Source of the DNA: Orientallactaga sibirica | Lineage: Eukaryota; Chordata; Mammalia; Rodentia; Dipodidae | Assembly (NCBI GenBank): GCA_036365145.1 | Contig: JAEOAD010000052.1 | Coordinates: 11,035,501-11,099,500, forward strand | Direction of reading: 5' to 3' | DNA: 64,000 nt | In this document: positions 54,464 through 64,000 of the stretch, piece after piece | Layout of the letters: each line of letters begins with the position of its first letter | Position numbering within the stretch: the first letter of the stretch is position 1 | Program-made: the position numbers and the translations under genes | Notes under the pieces: model-generated | Databases searched by the model: none | What the model was told of the DNA's origin: nothing | The model's input: only the letters and a program-made list of their open reading frames with translations

Positions 54464-54649
54464 CCTCTGTTGCTTCTTTTGCTTGTTTCTTCCTTGCATC
54501 ATTTACACTTCTTTGATAGCATCTTAAAACATTTAGAAGTGCCAATTGTAATTAAAGAATAATGTGGAATATTTGTATTTATTTCAGGTTGCATGCATAT
54601 CAGTCCTATAAAAATTGTGATTTATATCTAAAACATAAATGCTCTATTC

Positions 54650-54801
54650 ATTTTTTTTTTTTTTTTTGAGGTAGGGTCTCACTCTGGCCCAGGCTGACCT
54701 GGAATTCACTATATAGTCTCAGGATACCCTTGAACTCACAGCTATCCTACCTCTCTGCCTCCTGAGTGCTAGGATTAAAGGTGTGAGCCACCATGCCAAG
54801 C
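54650..54801 (-). mobile_element. B1 SINE
   Basis: Antisense copy ending CACCATGCCAAGCT. Its duplicate is at ~57211-57362. Confidence 0.9.
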
Positions 54802-54802
54802 T

Positions 54803-54990
54803 GATTTATTATTATTATTTATTTATTTGAGAGAGAATGGCACACCAGTCCATTAGCCACTGCAATTGAACTCCAGATTCATGTGCCACCTTCTGCATGC
54901 ATCTGGCTTTACAAGGGTACTGGGGAATCAAACCCAGGTCTTTAGGCTTTGTAGGCAAGTGCCTTAACCACTAAGCCATCTCTCTAGCCC
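54803..54990 (-). mobile_element. B2-type SINE, group A
   Basis: Antisense copy. Its duplicate is at ~57364-57551. Confidence 0.9.
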
Positions 54991-55146
54991 TTAGTTTTTT
55001 AGAGAGTCTCACACAGAATTGGCATGCCAGGGTCTCAGCCACTTGAAATCGAACTCTAGACACTTGTGCCACCTGGTGGGCATATGTGACCTTATGCTTG
55101 CCTCACTTTTGTGTGTCTGGCTTACGTGGGATCTGGATCTCAGCCC
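54991..55146 (-). mobile_element. B2-type SINE, group C, truncated
   Basis: CACCTGGTGGGCATATGTGA marks group C. The head is missing. Its duplicate is at ~57552-57708. Confidence 0.82.
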
Positions 55147-55149
55147 TTG

Positions 55150-55296
55150 ATTTTTGTTTTATTTATTTAAGAGAGAGAAAGAGAGGGAAAAAGAGAGAGA
55201 GAAAGAGAATGGGCATGCCAGGGCCTCTAGCCACTGCAAATGAACTCTAGATGCATGCGCCCCCCTGTGCATCTGGCTGACATGGGTCCTGTGATC
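55150..55296 (-). mobile_element. B2-type SINE, group A, truncated
   Basis: Antisense copy with GA tail. It stops at ACATGGGTCCTGTG. Its duplicate is at ~57712-57858. Confidence 0.85.
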
Positions 55297-55590
55297 TTTT
55301 GTAAAAACACCACTTACATTTTAGTGATCTAATGAGGCACAAAGACAGTAAGTACTGATATATGTCTGTGTCCCCTCTTTTAAGTTACTTGACACAGGTA
55401 ATCAGTTGTGCTTGTGAGTAAAGGGATATAATGAATGTTCTGTTACCTGCTACTGTTTACAAAGACCACTCTTGTAGCATAAATATTAGAGACACTCTGT
55501 TACCATTCTTATTGAATTTTCCTGAAATTTGGATATTAAAACCAACAGCAGTGGAGCTGGTGAGATAGTTCATTGGATAAGATCACATAC
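55297..55590. other. Unique sequence in duplication copy 1
   Basis: No feature seen. Duplicated at ~57859-58156. Confidence 0.5.
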
Positions 55591-55591
55591 C

Positions 55592-55814
55592 GTGGGGCTG
55601 GAGAGATGGCTTAGCGGTTGAGGTGCATGCCTGTAAAGCCCAAGGACTCAGGTTCAATTCTCCAGGTCCCACATAAGCCAGATGCACATGGTGGCACATG
55701 CAACTGGAGTTTGTTTGCAGTAGCTAGAGGCCCTGGTGTGCCCATTCTCTCTCCCTCTCTGTTTCTAATAAATACTCTCTCTCTGTGTGTGTCTCTAATA
55801 AATAAAAAAATCTT
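55592..55814 (+). mobile_element. B2-type SINE, group A
   Basis: Sense copy starting GGGGCTGGAGAGATGGCTTA. Its duplicate is at ~58156-58378. Confidence 0.92.
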
Positions 55815-55821
55815 TATTGTC

Positions 55822-55824
<3 letters not shown>

Positions 55825-55854
<30 letters not shown>

Positions 55855-56042
55855 AGAGTTGAATGAATGAATGAATGAATGAATGAATGGATCTGGTCAA
55901 ACCAGAGCTTCTTACATTGTAAACAAACTCCAGATAATGTGCCATTTTGTGCATCTGGCTTTATGTGGGTACTGGGAATTGAGCCCAGGTTTGTAAGCTT
56001 TTAAGCAAAGTACCTTTAACTGCTTAGCCATCTCCTAGCCCT
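55825..56042 (-). mobile_element. B2-type SINE, group A, with (GA)n and (GAAT)n
   Basis: Antisense copy facing the preceding sense copy. (GA)n at 55823-55850 and (GAAT)n at 55859-55888 have different lengths in the duplicate (~58384-58607). Confidence 0.87.
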
Positions 56043-56049
56043 GCCTTAG

Positions 56050-56690
56050 TATTTTTTTAATTAAAAAAATTAAAAAAAATTTTTTTATTGACAACTTCTA
56101 TACTTACATACAAAAAGTGCATGGTATTGCCCTCCCCTCCCCCCCATTCCCTTTAGAACTCCAATCTCCATCATATCCCTTCCCTCTCTCCATTAGTCTC
56201 TCTTTTAATTTGATGTCATCATCTTTTTCTTCTATTATGAGGGTCTTGCGAAGGTCATGGATATTGAGGCCAATTTCTGTCTGGACAGTTGCATTGTAAG
56301 GAGTCGTACCCTTCCTTTGGCTCTTCCATTCTAACCGCCCCCTCTTCCGCAGTGGTCCCTGAGCCTTGGAGGGTGTGACAGAGGTGTTTCAGTGCTGGGC
56401 ATTCCTCCATCCCTTCTTCTCAGCACTATGTTGCCTTTTGGGTCATCCCAGTGGTCATTGTCATCTGAAAAGAGAAGCTTCTCTAACCAGAAGTGAGAGT
56501 AGCGTTATATGAGCATTAAGTGTAGTATTTTCAGGGCAACTTGGTGGGAATAGTATATACATTTAGTCAGACAAGAGCAGGCTTTATACCCCTAAGGCTC
56601 ATGACCTCACCTACCATAGACTTTTGCTTGGGTTTTTCAGTACCAGGTATGTATTCCCTCCTGTAGAGAGGGCCTTCAGTCCAATTTTAA
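56050..56690 (-). mobile_element. L1 3' end fragment (Lx-like)
   Basis: Antisense copy from TTTTTTTATTGACAACTTC through a C/T-rich strand and CATCTGAAAAGAGAAGCTTC to GAGGGCCTTCAGTCCAATT. Duplicate at ~58622-59257. Confidence 0.65.
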
Positions 56691-56905
56691 TTAAAATTTT
56701 TTTATTGATAACTTCTCTAATTATAGACAATAATCCATGATAATTCCCTTCCCCTTCCCCTTTGCAACTAAGCCTGGGAAGACATGGTGGGGATGTCTCA
56801 TTGAGCAATGAGCACTCAACAGTCAGCATTTTGACAAGTCTTCAGTCTCCTTATTAGTCGCCAACAACTGCAGAAGGAAGCTTCTCTTACCAAAAGTGAG
56901 AGCAA
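56691..56905 (-). mobile_element. Second L1 3' end fragment
   Basis: A new poly-T and TTATTGACAACTTCTCTAA... restarts the L1 3' end directly after the first. It has an internal deletion before AGCCTGGGAAGACATGG. Duplicate at ~59258-59475. Confidence 0.65.
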
Positions 56906-57031
56906 GAGCCCAGTGTGGTGGTGCACGCCTTTAATCCCAGCACTCGGGAGGCAGAGGTAGGAGGATCGCCATGAGTTCGAGGCCAGCCTGAGAATACATA
57001 GTGAATTCCAGGTCAGCCTGGACTAGAGTGA
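56906..57031 (+). mobile_element. B1 SINE cut by the duplication junction
   Basis: Sense copy, close to consensus, losing its end at CTAGAGTGA. Confidence 0.92.
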
Positions 57032-57210
57032 TGCTTCTTTTGCTTGTTTCTTCCTTGCATCATTTACACTTCTTTGATAGCATCTTAAAACATTTAGAAG
57101 TGCCAATTGTAATTAAAGAATAATGTGGAATATTTGTATTTATTTCAGGTTGCATGCATATCAGTCCTATAAAAATTGTGATTTATATCTAAAACATAAA
57201 TGCTCTATTC

Positions 57211-57858
57211 ATTTTTTTTTTTTTTTTTGAGGTAGGGTCTCACTCTGGCCCAGGCTGACCTGGAATTCACTATATAGTCTCAGGATACCCTTGAACTCAC
57301 AGCTATCCTACCTCTCTGCCTCCTGAGTGCTAGGATTAAAGGTGTGAGCCACCATGCCAAGCTGATTTATTATTATTATTTATTTATTTGAGAGAGAATG
57401 GCACACCAGTCCATTAGCCACTGCAATTGAACTCCAGATTCATGTGCCACCTTCTGCATGCATCTGGCTTTACAAGGGTACTGGGGAATCAAACCCAGGT
57501 CTTTAGGCTTTGTAGGCAAGTGCCTTAACCACTAAGCCATCTCTCTAGCCCTTAGTTTTTTAGAGAGTCTCACACAGAATTGGCATGCCAGGGTCTCAGC
57601 CACTTGAAATCGAACTCTAGACACTTGTGCCACCTGGTGGGCATATGTGACCTTATGCTTGCCTCACTTTTGTGTGTCTGGCTTACGTGGGATCTGGATC
57701 TCCAGCCCTTGATTTTTGTTTTATTTATTTAAGAGAGAGAAAGAGAGGGAAAAAGAGAGAGAGAAAGAGAATGGGCATGCCAGGGCCTCTAGCCACTGCA
57801 AATGAACTCTAGATGCATGCGCCCCCCTGTGCATCTGGCTGACATGGGTCCTGTGATC
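57211..57858 (-). mobile_element. B1 and three B2-type SINEs (duplicate of 54650-55296)
   Basis: Same order and orientation as in copy 1: B1 to 57362, group A to 57551, group C to ~57708, group A to ~57858. Confidence 0.9.
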
Positions 57859-58155
57859 TTTTGTAAAAACACCACTTACATTTTAGTGATCTAATGAGGC
57901 ACAAAGACAGTAAGTACTGATATATGTCTGTGTCCCCTCTTTTAAGTTACTTGACACAGGTAATCAGTTGTGCTTGTGAGTAAAGGGATATAATGAATGT
58001 TCTGTTACCTGCTACTGTTTACAAAGACCACGCTTGTAGCATAAATATTAGAGACACTCTGTTACCATTCTTATTGAATTTTCCTGAAATTTGGATATTA
58101 AAACCAACAGCAGTGGAGCTGGTGAGATAGTTCATTGGATAAGATCACATACCGT

Positions 58156-58378
58156 GGGGCTGGAGAGATGGCTTAGCAGTTGAGGTGCATGCCTGTAAAG
58201 CCCAAGGACTCAGGTTCAATTCTCCAGGTCCCACATAAGCCAGATGCACGTGGTGGCACATGCAACTGGAGTTTGTTTGCAGTAGCTAGAGGCCCTGGTG
58301 TGCCCATTCTCTCTCCCTCTCTGTTTCTAATAAATACTCTCTCTCTGTGTGTGTCTCTAATAAATAAAAAAATCTTTA
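58156..58378 (+). mobile_element. B2-type SINE, group A (duplicate)
   Basis: The sense member of the inverted pair in copy 2. Confidence 0.92.
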
Positions 58379-58383
58379 TTGTC

Positions 58384-58607
58384 AGGAGAGAGAGAGAGAG
58401 AGAGAGAGAGTTAGAGTTGAATGAATGAATGAATGAATGAATGAATGAATGGATCTGGTCAAACCAGAGCTTCTTACATTGTAAACAAACTCCAGATAAT
58501 GTGCCATTTTGTGCATCTGGCTTTATGTGGGTACTGGGGAATTGAGCCCAGGTTTGTAAGCTTTTTAAGCAAAGTACCTTTAACTGCTTAGCCATCTCCC
58601 TAGCCCT
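58384..58607 (-). mobile_element. B2-type SINE, group A (duplicate)
   Basis: It has a shorter (GA)n and a longer (GAAT)n than the copy 1 element. Confidence 0.87.
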
Positions 58608-58615
58608 GCCTTAGT

Positions 58616-59475
58616 ATTTTTTTTTAATTAAAAAAATTAAAAAAAATTTTTTTATTGACAACTTCTATACTTACATACAAAAAGTGCATGGTATTGCCCT
58701 CCCCTCCCCCCCATTCCCCTTTAGAACTCCAATCTCCATCATATCCCTTCCCTCTCTCCATTAGTCTCTCTTTTAATTTGATGTCATCATCTTTTTCTTC
58801 TATTATGAGGGTCTTGCGAAGGTCATGGATATTGAGGCCAATTTCTGTCTGGACAGTTGCATTGTAAGGAGTCGTACCCTTCCTTTGGCTCTTCCATTCT
58901 AACCGCCCCCTCTTCCGCAGTGGTCCCTGAGCCTTGGAGGGTGTGACAGAGGTGTTTCAGTGCTGGGCATTCCTCCATCCCTTCTTCTCAGCACTATGTT
59001 GCCTTTTGGGTCATCCCAGTGGTCATTGTCATCTGAAAAGAGAAGCTTCTCTAACCAGAAGTGAGAGTAGCATTATATGAGCATTAAGTGTAGTATTTTC
59101 AGGGCAACTTGGTGGGAATAGTATATACATTTAGTCAGACAAGAGCAGGCTTTATACCCCTAAGGCTCATGACCTCACCTACCATAGACTTTTGCTTGGG
59201 TTTTTCAGTACCAGGTATGTATTCCCTCCTGTAAGAGGGCCTTCAGTCCAATTTTAATTAAAATTTTTTTATTGATAACTTCTCTAATTATAGACAATAA
59301 TCCATGATAATTCCCTTCCCCTTCCCCTTTGCAACTAAGCCTGGGAAGACATGGTGGGGATGTCTCATTGAGCAATGAGCACTCAACAGTCAGCATTTTG
59401 ACAAGTCTTCAGTCTCCTTATTAGTCGCCAACAACTGCAGAAGGAAGCTTCTCTTACCAAAAGTGAGAGCAAGAG
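58616..59475 (-). mobile_element. Two adjacent L1 3' end fragments (duplicate)
   Basis: The copy 2 versions of 56050-56690 and 56691-56905. Confidence 0.65.
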
Positions 59476-59627
59476 CCCAGTGTGGTGGTGCACGCCTTTA
59501 ATCCCAGCACTCGGGAGGCAGAGGTAGGAGGATCGCCATGAGTTCGAGGCCAGCCTGAGAATACATAGTGAATTCCAGGTCAGCCTGGACTAGAGTGAGA
59601 CCCTACCTCGGAAAAAAAAAAAAAAAT
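59476..59627 (+). mobile_element. B1 SINE, full length
   Basis: Sense copy with ACCCTACCTCGG and a 16-A tail. The end of copy 2 lies inside it at 59598. Confidence 0.93.
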
Positions 59628-59993
59628 AAGTGAGAGCAGCGCTATTGGACGGAGAGCAATGATGGGCATAACATCTATTCAACCAAACCCAGTGGGAACT
59701 GCCTCTCCAACCAGAGCCCATGACCTTCACATCCATAGGCTTTGGACTAGGTTTCAGTAGCAGGCATGAATTCCCTCCCCTGAAGTGGGCCTCAAATCCA
59801 ATCAAAGAGCAACTGGTTCCTCCTGGCACAGTCATTCCCCTGCTGAACCAGTGGGCACATGTTACCTGGCCAGTCACTTCTAGAGCTCACAGGGCCCATG
59901 GCTAGGTAAGACTATTGATGGCTTTTCTTCCCCAGCAGCTTGTAACCCTCTGATTGGATGCCACTGCACTAATAAGTGGCTGAGCCCAGATAT
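59628..59993 (-). mobile_element. L1 3' end continuation
   Basis: AAGTGAGAGCAGCGCTATTG, then CAATCAAAGAGCAACTGGTT and AAGACTATTGATGGCTTTTC. It looks like the same L1 3' end family, resuming after the B1. Confidence 0.6.
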
Positions 59994-60005
59994 GGATTCA
60001 GTCTT

Positions 60006-60265
60006 ATTTTTTATTTTTATTTTTTGGAGAGAGACACAGATAGAGACAGACAGAGGGGGGAGAGGAAGACAGATAGAGCTGGGCACACCAGCAGCCTCTC
60101 AGCTGCTGTGAACGAAATCCAGATGTGTGCGCCCCCTTGTGATCAAGTGCGGCATTGCACCCTTGCGTCACTTTGCATCTGGCTAAACGTGGGACTTGGA
60201 GACTGGAACCGGGTTCTTAGGCTTAGGAGGCAGGCGCCTTAACCGCTAAGCTATCTCTCCAGCCC
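60006..60265 (-). mobile_element. B2-type SINE, group B, with target-site duplication
   Basis: GGATTCAGTCTT flanks it at 59994-60005 and 60266-60277. Confidence 0.95.
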
Positions 60266-60277
60266 GGATTCAGTCTT

Positions 60278-60388
60278 TTTTGAGGTAGGGTCTCACTCTA
60301 GCCCCAGGCTGGCCTTAAACTCACAGTGATCCTCCTACCCCTGCCTCTCAAGTGTTGGGATTAAAGGTGTGTGCTAACACACCTGGCT
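60278..60388 (-). mobile_element. B1 SINE, internally deleted
   Basis: Antisense copy missing the segment between CCCCAGGCTG and GCCTTAAACTC. Confidence 0.85.
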
Positions 60389-60391
60389 TTT

Positions 60392-60402
60392 AAATTTTAT
60401 TT

Positions 60403-60450
<48 letters not shown>

Positions 60451-60602
60451 GAGAGTATGGGTGTGCCAGGGCCTCTTGTCTCGGAAAACAAACTTCAGAC
60501 ACACGTGTCACGTTTACATGAATACTGGGGAACTGAATCTGGCCTGGTAGGCTTGGCTTTGCAAGCGAGCGCCTTTAACTGCCAAGTCATCTCCCCAGCC
60601 CC
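60392..60602 (-). mobile_element. B2-type SINE, group A, with (TTTA)n
   Basis: The TTTA run covers ~60398-60449. The body is diverged (CTCGGAAAACAAACTTCAG). Confidence 0.88.
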
Positions 60603-60669
60603 AGACTTTGTAATTACTGTGCAGAAACCAGTGTGCCATCAGGTATGATTTTATCTTTTCTTTTCTTTC

Positions 60670-60812
60670 TTTCTTTTTTTTTTTTTTGTGTGTGTTTTCA
60701 AGGTAGGGTCTCACTGTAGCCCAGGCTGACCTGGGACTCACTCAGTAGTCTCAGGCTGGCCTTGAACTCCCAGTGATCCTCCTATCTCTGCCTCCCGAGT
60801 GCTGGGATTATT
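60670..60812 (-). mobile_element. B1 SINE, 5' truncated
   Basis: Antisense copy ending at GAGTGCTGGGATTA. Confidence 0.87.
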
Positions 60813-60988
60813 GGCTTGCAAGCAGAGAGAGATGGAAGCAATGGGCACACCAGGGCCTCCAGCCATTGCAAACAGACTCCAGATGCATGTGCTACTATAT
60901 CTGGCTTTATGTGGGTACTCGAGAATCAAATTCAGGTCATTAGGCTCTGTAGGCAAGTGCCTTACTGCTGAGCCATTTCTCTAGCCCC
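60813..60988 (-). mobile_element. B2-type SINE, group A
   Basis: Antisense copy joined directly to the truncated B1 at TTGGCTTGCAAGCAGAGAG. Confidence 0.87.
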
Positions 60989-60990
60989 AT

Positions 60991-61690
60991 AATTAAAAGA
61001 AATTTTATTGACAACTTCCATAATAACCATAATAATTCCCTCCCCCATCACTTTCCCTTCACAAATCCACTCTCCAGCCTATCTCCTTCCCCTCTCAATC
61101 AGTCTTTTATTTTGATGTCATCATCTTTTCCTTCTATCATGAGTGTCTTGTGTAGGTAGTGTCAAGCACTGTGAGGTCATGGATATCCAGGCCATTTGTG
61201 TCTAGAAGAGTGCATTGTAAGCAGTCTCACCCTTCTTTGGTTCTTACATTCTTTCTGCCACCTCTTTCACAATGGACCCTGAGCCTTGGAAGGTGTGATA
61301 GAGATGTTTCAGTGCTGAGCACTCCTTTGCCACTTTTCAACACTATGTTGCCTTTTGAGTCATCCCAGAGGTCACTGCCATCTGAAAAGAGAAGCTTCTC
61401 TAAACAAAAGTGAGGGGAGCATTAATATATGGGTGTGGACATTAAGAAAAGTGCTTACCGTGCAGCTTGGTGAGCATAGTATATACATTTAGCCAGACAC
61501 CAGCAGACATTACAGCCCTAGGGCTCATGACTACCCCTGTCATAGGTTTTCAGTATCAGGGATGTATTCCCTCCCATGGAGTGGGCCTCCAGTCCAATTA
61601 GAGAGTAGTAGGTTTCCCCCATAACAGACATGCCACTATTGTACCCATTGGCTCATTTGGCCTGGCTGGTCAAATTTAAAGCTTTTTAAA
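60991..61690 (-). mobile_element. L1 3' end fragment (Lx-like)
   Basis: From TTTTATTGACAACTTCCATA to TGGCTCATTTGGCCTGGC. It follows the 27317 element closely in order and content. Confidence 0.65.
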
Positions 61691-61714
61691 ATATTTTTTC
61701 CCCAATTTTAAATT

Positions 61715-61917
61715 AAATTAATTTATTTGAGAGGAAGAGAAGAAGAAGCAGGTAGATCAAGAGAGAATGGGTGCATCAGGGCCTCCAGCCACTGCAAATG
61801 AACTCCAGATTCAGATGCCACCTTGTGCATTTGTCTTATGTGGGTACTGGAGAATCAAACCCGGGTCCTTAGGCTTTTCAGGCAAGTGCCTTAACCACTA
61901 AGCCATCTCTCCAGCTT
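61715..61917 (-). mobile_element. B2-type SINE, group A
   Basis: Antisense copy ending AAGCCATCTCTCCAGC. Confidence 0.9.
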
Positions 61918-61950
61918 TAAAAATATTGTTTTAATAAAAAGAATATGAAA

Positions 61951-62115
61951 TGGGGCTGGGCATATGGTTCATCAGTTAAAGGTGCATGCTTACAAAGCCT
62001 GCCAGGCTAGATTCCCCAGCACCTACATAAAACCAGATGAAAAATATCACATACTTCTGGCATTTGTTTGTAGTGGCTTGACCTGGTACTTATATACACA
62101 TACACATGTGTAAAT
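61951..62115 (+). mobile_element. Old B2-related SINE
   Basis: Sense copy with GGGGCTGGGCATATGGTTCA and a tail ACACATACACATGTGTAAAT. Confidence 0.75.
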
Positions 62116-62141
62116 AAACATTCAGTAAGCTATGCCTAACT

Positions 62142-62388
62142 TTATTTTTTTTGGAGAGAGACACACAGAGAGAGACAGAGAGAGAGGGAGAGGAAGACAG
62201 AGATGGGTGCGCCAGCATCCTCTCAGCTGCTTCGAACAAAATCCAGATGCGTGCGCCCCCTTGTGGTCAAGTGCGGCATCGCACCCTTGCATCACTGCAT
62301 CTGTCTAAACGTGGGACCTGGAGATTGGAACCAGCATTCTTAGGTTTAGGAGGCAGGAGCCTTAACTGCTAAGCCATCTCTCTAGCCC
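62142..62388 (-). mobile_element. B2-type SINE, group B
   Basis: Antisense copy with CCCCCTTGTGGTCAAGTGCG. CTAACTTTATTTTTTT and CTAACTTTTTTTTTTG flank it. Confidence 0.93.
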
Positions 62389-62496
62389 CTAACTTTTTTT
62401 TTTGGTACTTTCTCTGTAAACCTCAATAGGAATTTTGTTGTCTATCCCAAATGACCAATATTATACATTGTAGTACTGCTCTGATTTGTTTTGACA

Positions 62497-62683
62497 CAGA
62501 TCTATTCCAGGCTGACCGTGTACTCACGACATAGCTGGGGTTGACCTTGCACTTCTGATCCTCCTTTCTTCATTTCCTCAGTGCTAGGATTACAAACATG
62601 TGCCACTATACTCTGCGCAATTCTGTGGATTGAACCAGGGCTTCATGCATGCTAGGCAAGCGCTCTGTCAACAGAGCGACGTC
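62497..62683 (-). mobile_element. B4-type composite SINE
   Basis: Antisense copy. The B1-like half (CCAGGCTGACCGTGTACTCA) is joined to an ID-like half (TGGATTGAACCAGGGCTTCA, GCTAGGCAAGCGCTCTG). Confidence 0.75.
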
Positions 62684-62764
62684 CTTCGTCTCTGCAGCAC
62701 TGTTTTAATGACACTTGTGTCTTGTAATGAGTCAAAGGTGATAGATCTGTTCACATCAAGATTT

Positions 62765-62767
<3 letters not shown>

Positions 62768-62797
<30 letters not shown>

Positions 62798-62801
62798 CTT
62801 T
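62768..62801. repeat. (TC)n/(TTTC)n tract
   Basis: A simple repeat at the tail of the next B1. Confidence 0.9.
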
Positions 62802-62802
62802 T

Positions 62803-62948
62803 TTTTTCCCAAGGTAGGGTCTCGTTCTAGCTCAGGCTGACCTGGAATTCACTATGTAGTCTCAGGGTGGCCTTGAACTCACAGTGATCCTCATACCTCT
62901 GCCTCCTGAGTGCTGGGATTAAAAGCACGCAACACCACACCTGTCTGT
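62803..62948 (-). mobile_element. B1 SINE
   Basis: Antisense copy ending CAACACCACACCTGTCT. Confidence 0.9.
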
Positions 62949-62949
62949 A

Positions 62950-63225
62950 TTGATGAGTTTTTGAGTCACCCCAGTGATCACCACCATCTGAAAAGAGGTT
63001 TCTCCAACTAAAAGTGAGGGCAGCATTATCTATGGGCATAAACGCATGTGTTTATAGGGCAGTTTGGTGGTATAATACATCCATTTAGCCAAGAAATAGT
63101 ACTAGCTTCCCCCCTAGGGCTTATGACCTTTCCAACCATAGATAGGCTTTTTTTTTAATTAAAAATTTTTTTGTTTATTTTAAATTTCTTTATTTGAGAG
63201 CAACAGACAGAGAGAGAAAGAGGGG

Positions 63226-63260
<35 letters not shown>

Positions 63261-63909
63261 TGAGAGAATGGGTGCACCAGGGCCTCCAGCCACTGCAAAT
63301 GAACTCCAGATGCATGCGCCACCTTGTGCATCTGGCTTACGTGGGTACTAGGGCATTGGGCCTTGAACCAGGGTCCTTAACCACCAAGCCATCTGTCTAG
63401 CTCCAAAGATAGGCTTTTGACTAAGTTTTCAGTTTGAGGCATAAATTCCCCTCCGTGGAGTGTAGCTCAAATCCAGTCAGAGAGCAGTTGGTTAGGTCCT
63501 TAACAGTCATGCCGCTATTGTGCTAGTAGGCATCTCTTGCTTGGCTGTCCAGTTGTATAGCTTGCAGAGTCCACTGCTGGTTAAGACTATTGATGACTTT
63601 TCTGCCCAGCAGGCTGCATAGCTCTTTCCAGCATGGTAACAGCTAATTAGCAGGGAGGAGGCTTCCAGCTCCGTTCTAGCTTGATTTCCCAGTGTTCTGT
63701 AACAAAAGCACGTGGAGTCTTACCATCTACTGGTGGGCAATCAAGAGTACTGGTAATAGCCTATATTGTCTGGGGGCTTCAGGATCTCCCTGACCAATTC
63801 CCTGGGATGTATCCCACTCCTGGAACTGGGACTGTTCTGTAATAACTTATAGCTTTGGGGCATAGCATTATCCACCCCACAGGATACTCCTGCCCAAACT
63901 CTCTTTTTA
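62950..63909 (-). mobile_element. L1 3' region fragment, interrupted by a SINE
   Basis: The part 62950-63150 (CACCACCATCTGAAAAGAGG) resumes at 63405 (TGACTAAGTTTTCAG) and runs on to CTCCTGCCCAAACTCTC. It has TATTGTCTGGGGGCTTCAGG, which I recall from rodent L1 near the end of ORF2/3' UTR. It is the deepest-reaching L1 piece here. Confidence 0.65.
63151..63404 (-). mobile_element. B2-type SINE, group A, inserted in L1
   Basis: AGATAGGCTTTT on the left (~63140) and right (63408) is the target-site duplication. It carries (GA)n at 63225-63255. Confidence 0.93.
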
Positions 63910-63922
63910 AAAATTATATGTG

Positions 63923-64000
63923 GGCTGGAGGGATGGTTTAGCAGTTAAGGCACTTGCCTGCAAAGCCAAAAGACCCAGGTACGATTCCCCAGGACCAACA
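63923..64000 (+). mobile_element. B2-type SINE, group A, cut by window end
   Basis: Sense copy head, GGGCTGGAGGGATGGTTTAG, with B box GGTACGATTCCCC. Confidence 0.9.

Larger units (their letters stand above)
54471..57031. repeat. 2.56-kb tandem duplication, copy 1
   Basis: The copy runs from TGCTTCTTTT, inside the right target-site duplication of a B2 element, to CTAGAGTGA inside a sense B1. It contains B1, several B2-type SINEs, unique sequence and L1 3'-end pieces. It matches 57032-59598 at what looks like above 99% identity. Confidence 0.95.
57032..59598. repeat. 2.56-kb tandem duplication, copy 2
   Basis: A 2567-bp direct copy joined head to tail to copy 1. Differences noticed include CACTCTTG against CACGCTTG, GCACATGG against GCACGTGG, AGCGTTAT against AGCATTAT, and small homopolymer or GA/GAAT-repeat length changes. 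After 59598 the B1 runs on to its A-rich tail, which copy 1 lacks. Confidence 0.95.

Noticed and set aside
58173..58595. 140-codon minus-strand ORF
   Set aside because: It crosses two facing B2-type SINEs, GA and GAAT repeats. A counterpart in copy 1 is broken by indels.

Overview
This is mammalian nuclear DNA, from a mouse-like rodent. About half of it is SINEs: 7SL-derived B1 elements and tRNA-derived B2-type elements, with a few B4/ID-like ones, pieces of L1 3' ends and one ORR1-like MaLR LTR. B1 plus B2 plus ORR1 points to a myomorph rodent. The B2 heads and bodies are not those of mouse or rat, and from memory they best fit a jerboa (Dipodidae, for example Jaculus). That species call is inference.

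The only protein-coding gene I can support is the 3' half of MEMO1 on the + strand. Four coding exons lie at 12389-12531, 20992-21068, 40503-40607 and 42395-42526. They join in frame and encode the last ~151 of 297 residues, up to the stop codon. A 3' UTR with three AATAAA candidates follows. The earlier exons are upstream of the window. The internal introns are about 8.5, 19.4 and 1.8 kb. No second gene was found downstream of about 43.05 kb.

Layout. 1-11.1 kb: dense SINE field, almost all antisense to MEMO1, with a 5S rRNA fragment inside one SINE. 11.1-22.7 kb: SINE-poor stretch with two exons and a 347-bp palindromic element (17477-17823) that looks like an ancient fold-back repeat and has good splice sites on both strands. 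23.47-24.47 kb: TG-rich minisatellite of about 20 units, open in all six frames. 27.3-28.3 kb: L1 3' end with nested B1s. 29.1-33.3 kb: 2.1-kb tandem duplication. 33.8-34.1 kb: old Tigger-like remnant. 40.5-43.05 kb: the last two exons and 3' UTR. 43-54 kb: flank with a hAT-Charlie remnant and an ORR1-like LTR. 54.5-59.6 kb: 2.56-kb tandem duplication. 59.6-64 kb: L1 3'-end pieces broken up by SINEs.

The B2-type elements fall into three groups that share the tRNA-like head and differ in the body. Group A has a body reading GCATCTGGAGTTCGTTTGCA on the sense strand. Group B carries a CACTTGACCACAAGGGGG-type segment. Group C carries a CCCACCAGGTGG-type segment. Most other ORFs are SINE, microsatellite or minisatellite translations and are not reported as genes.
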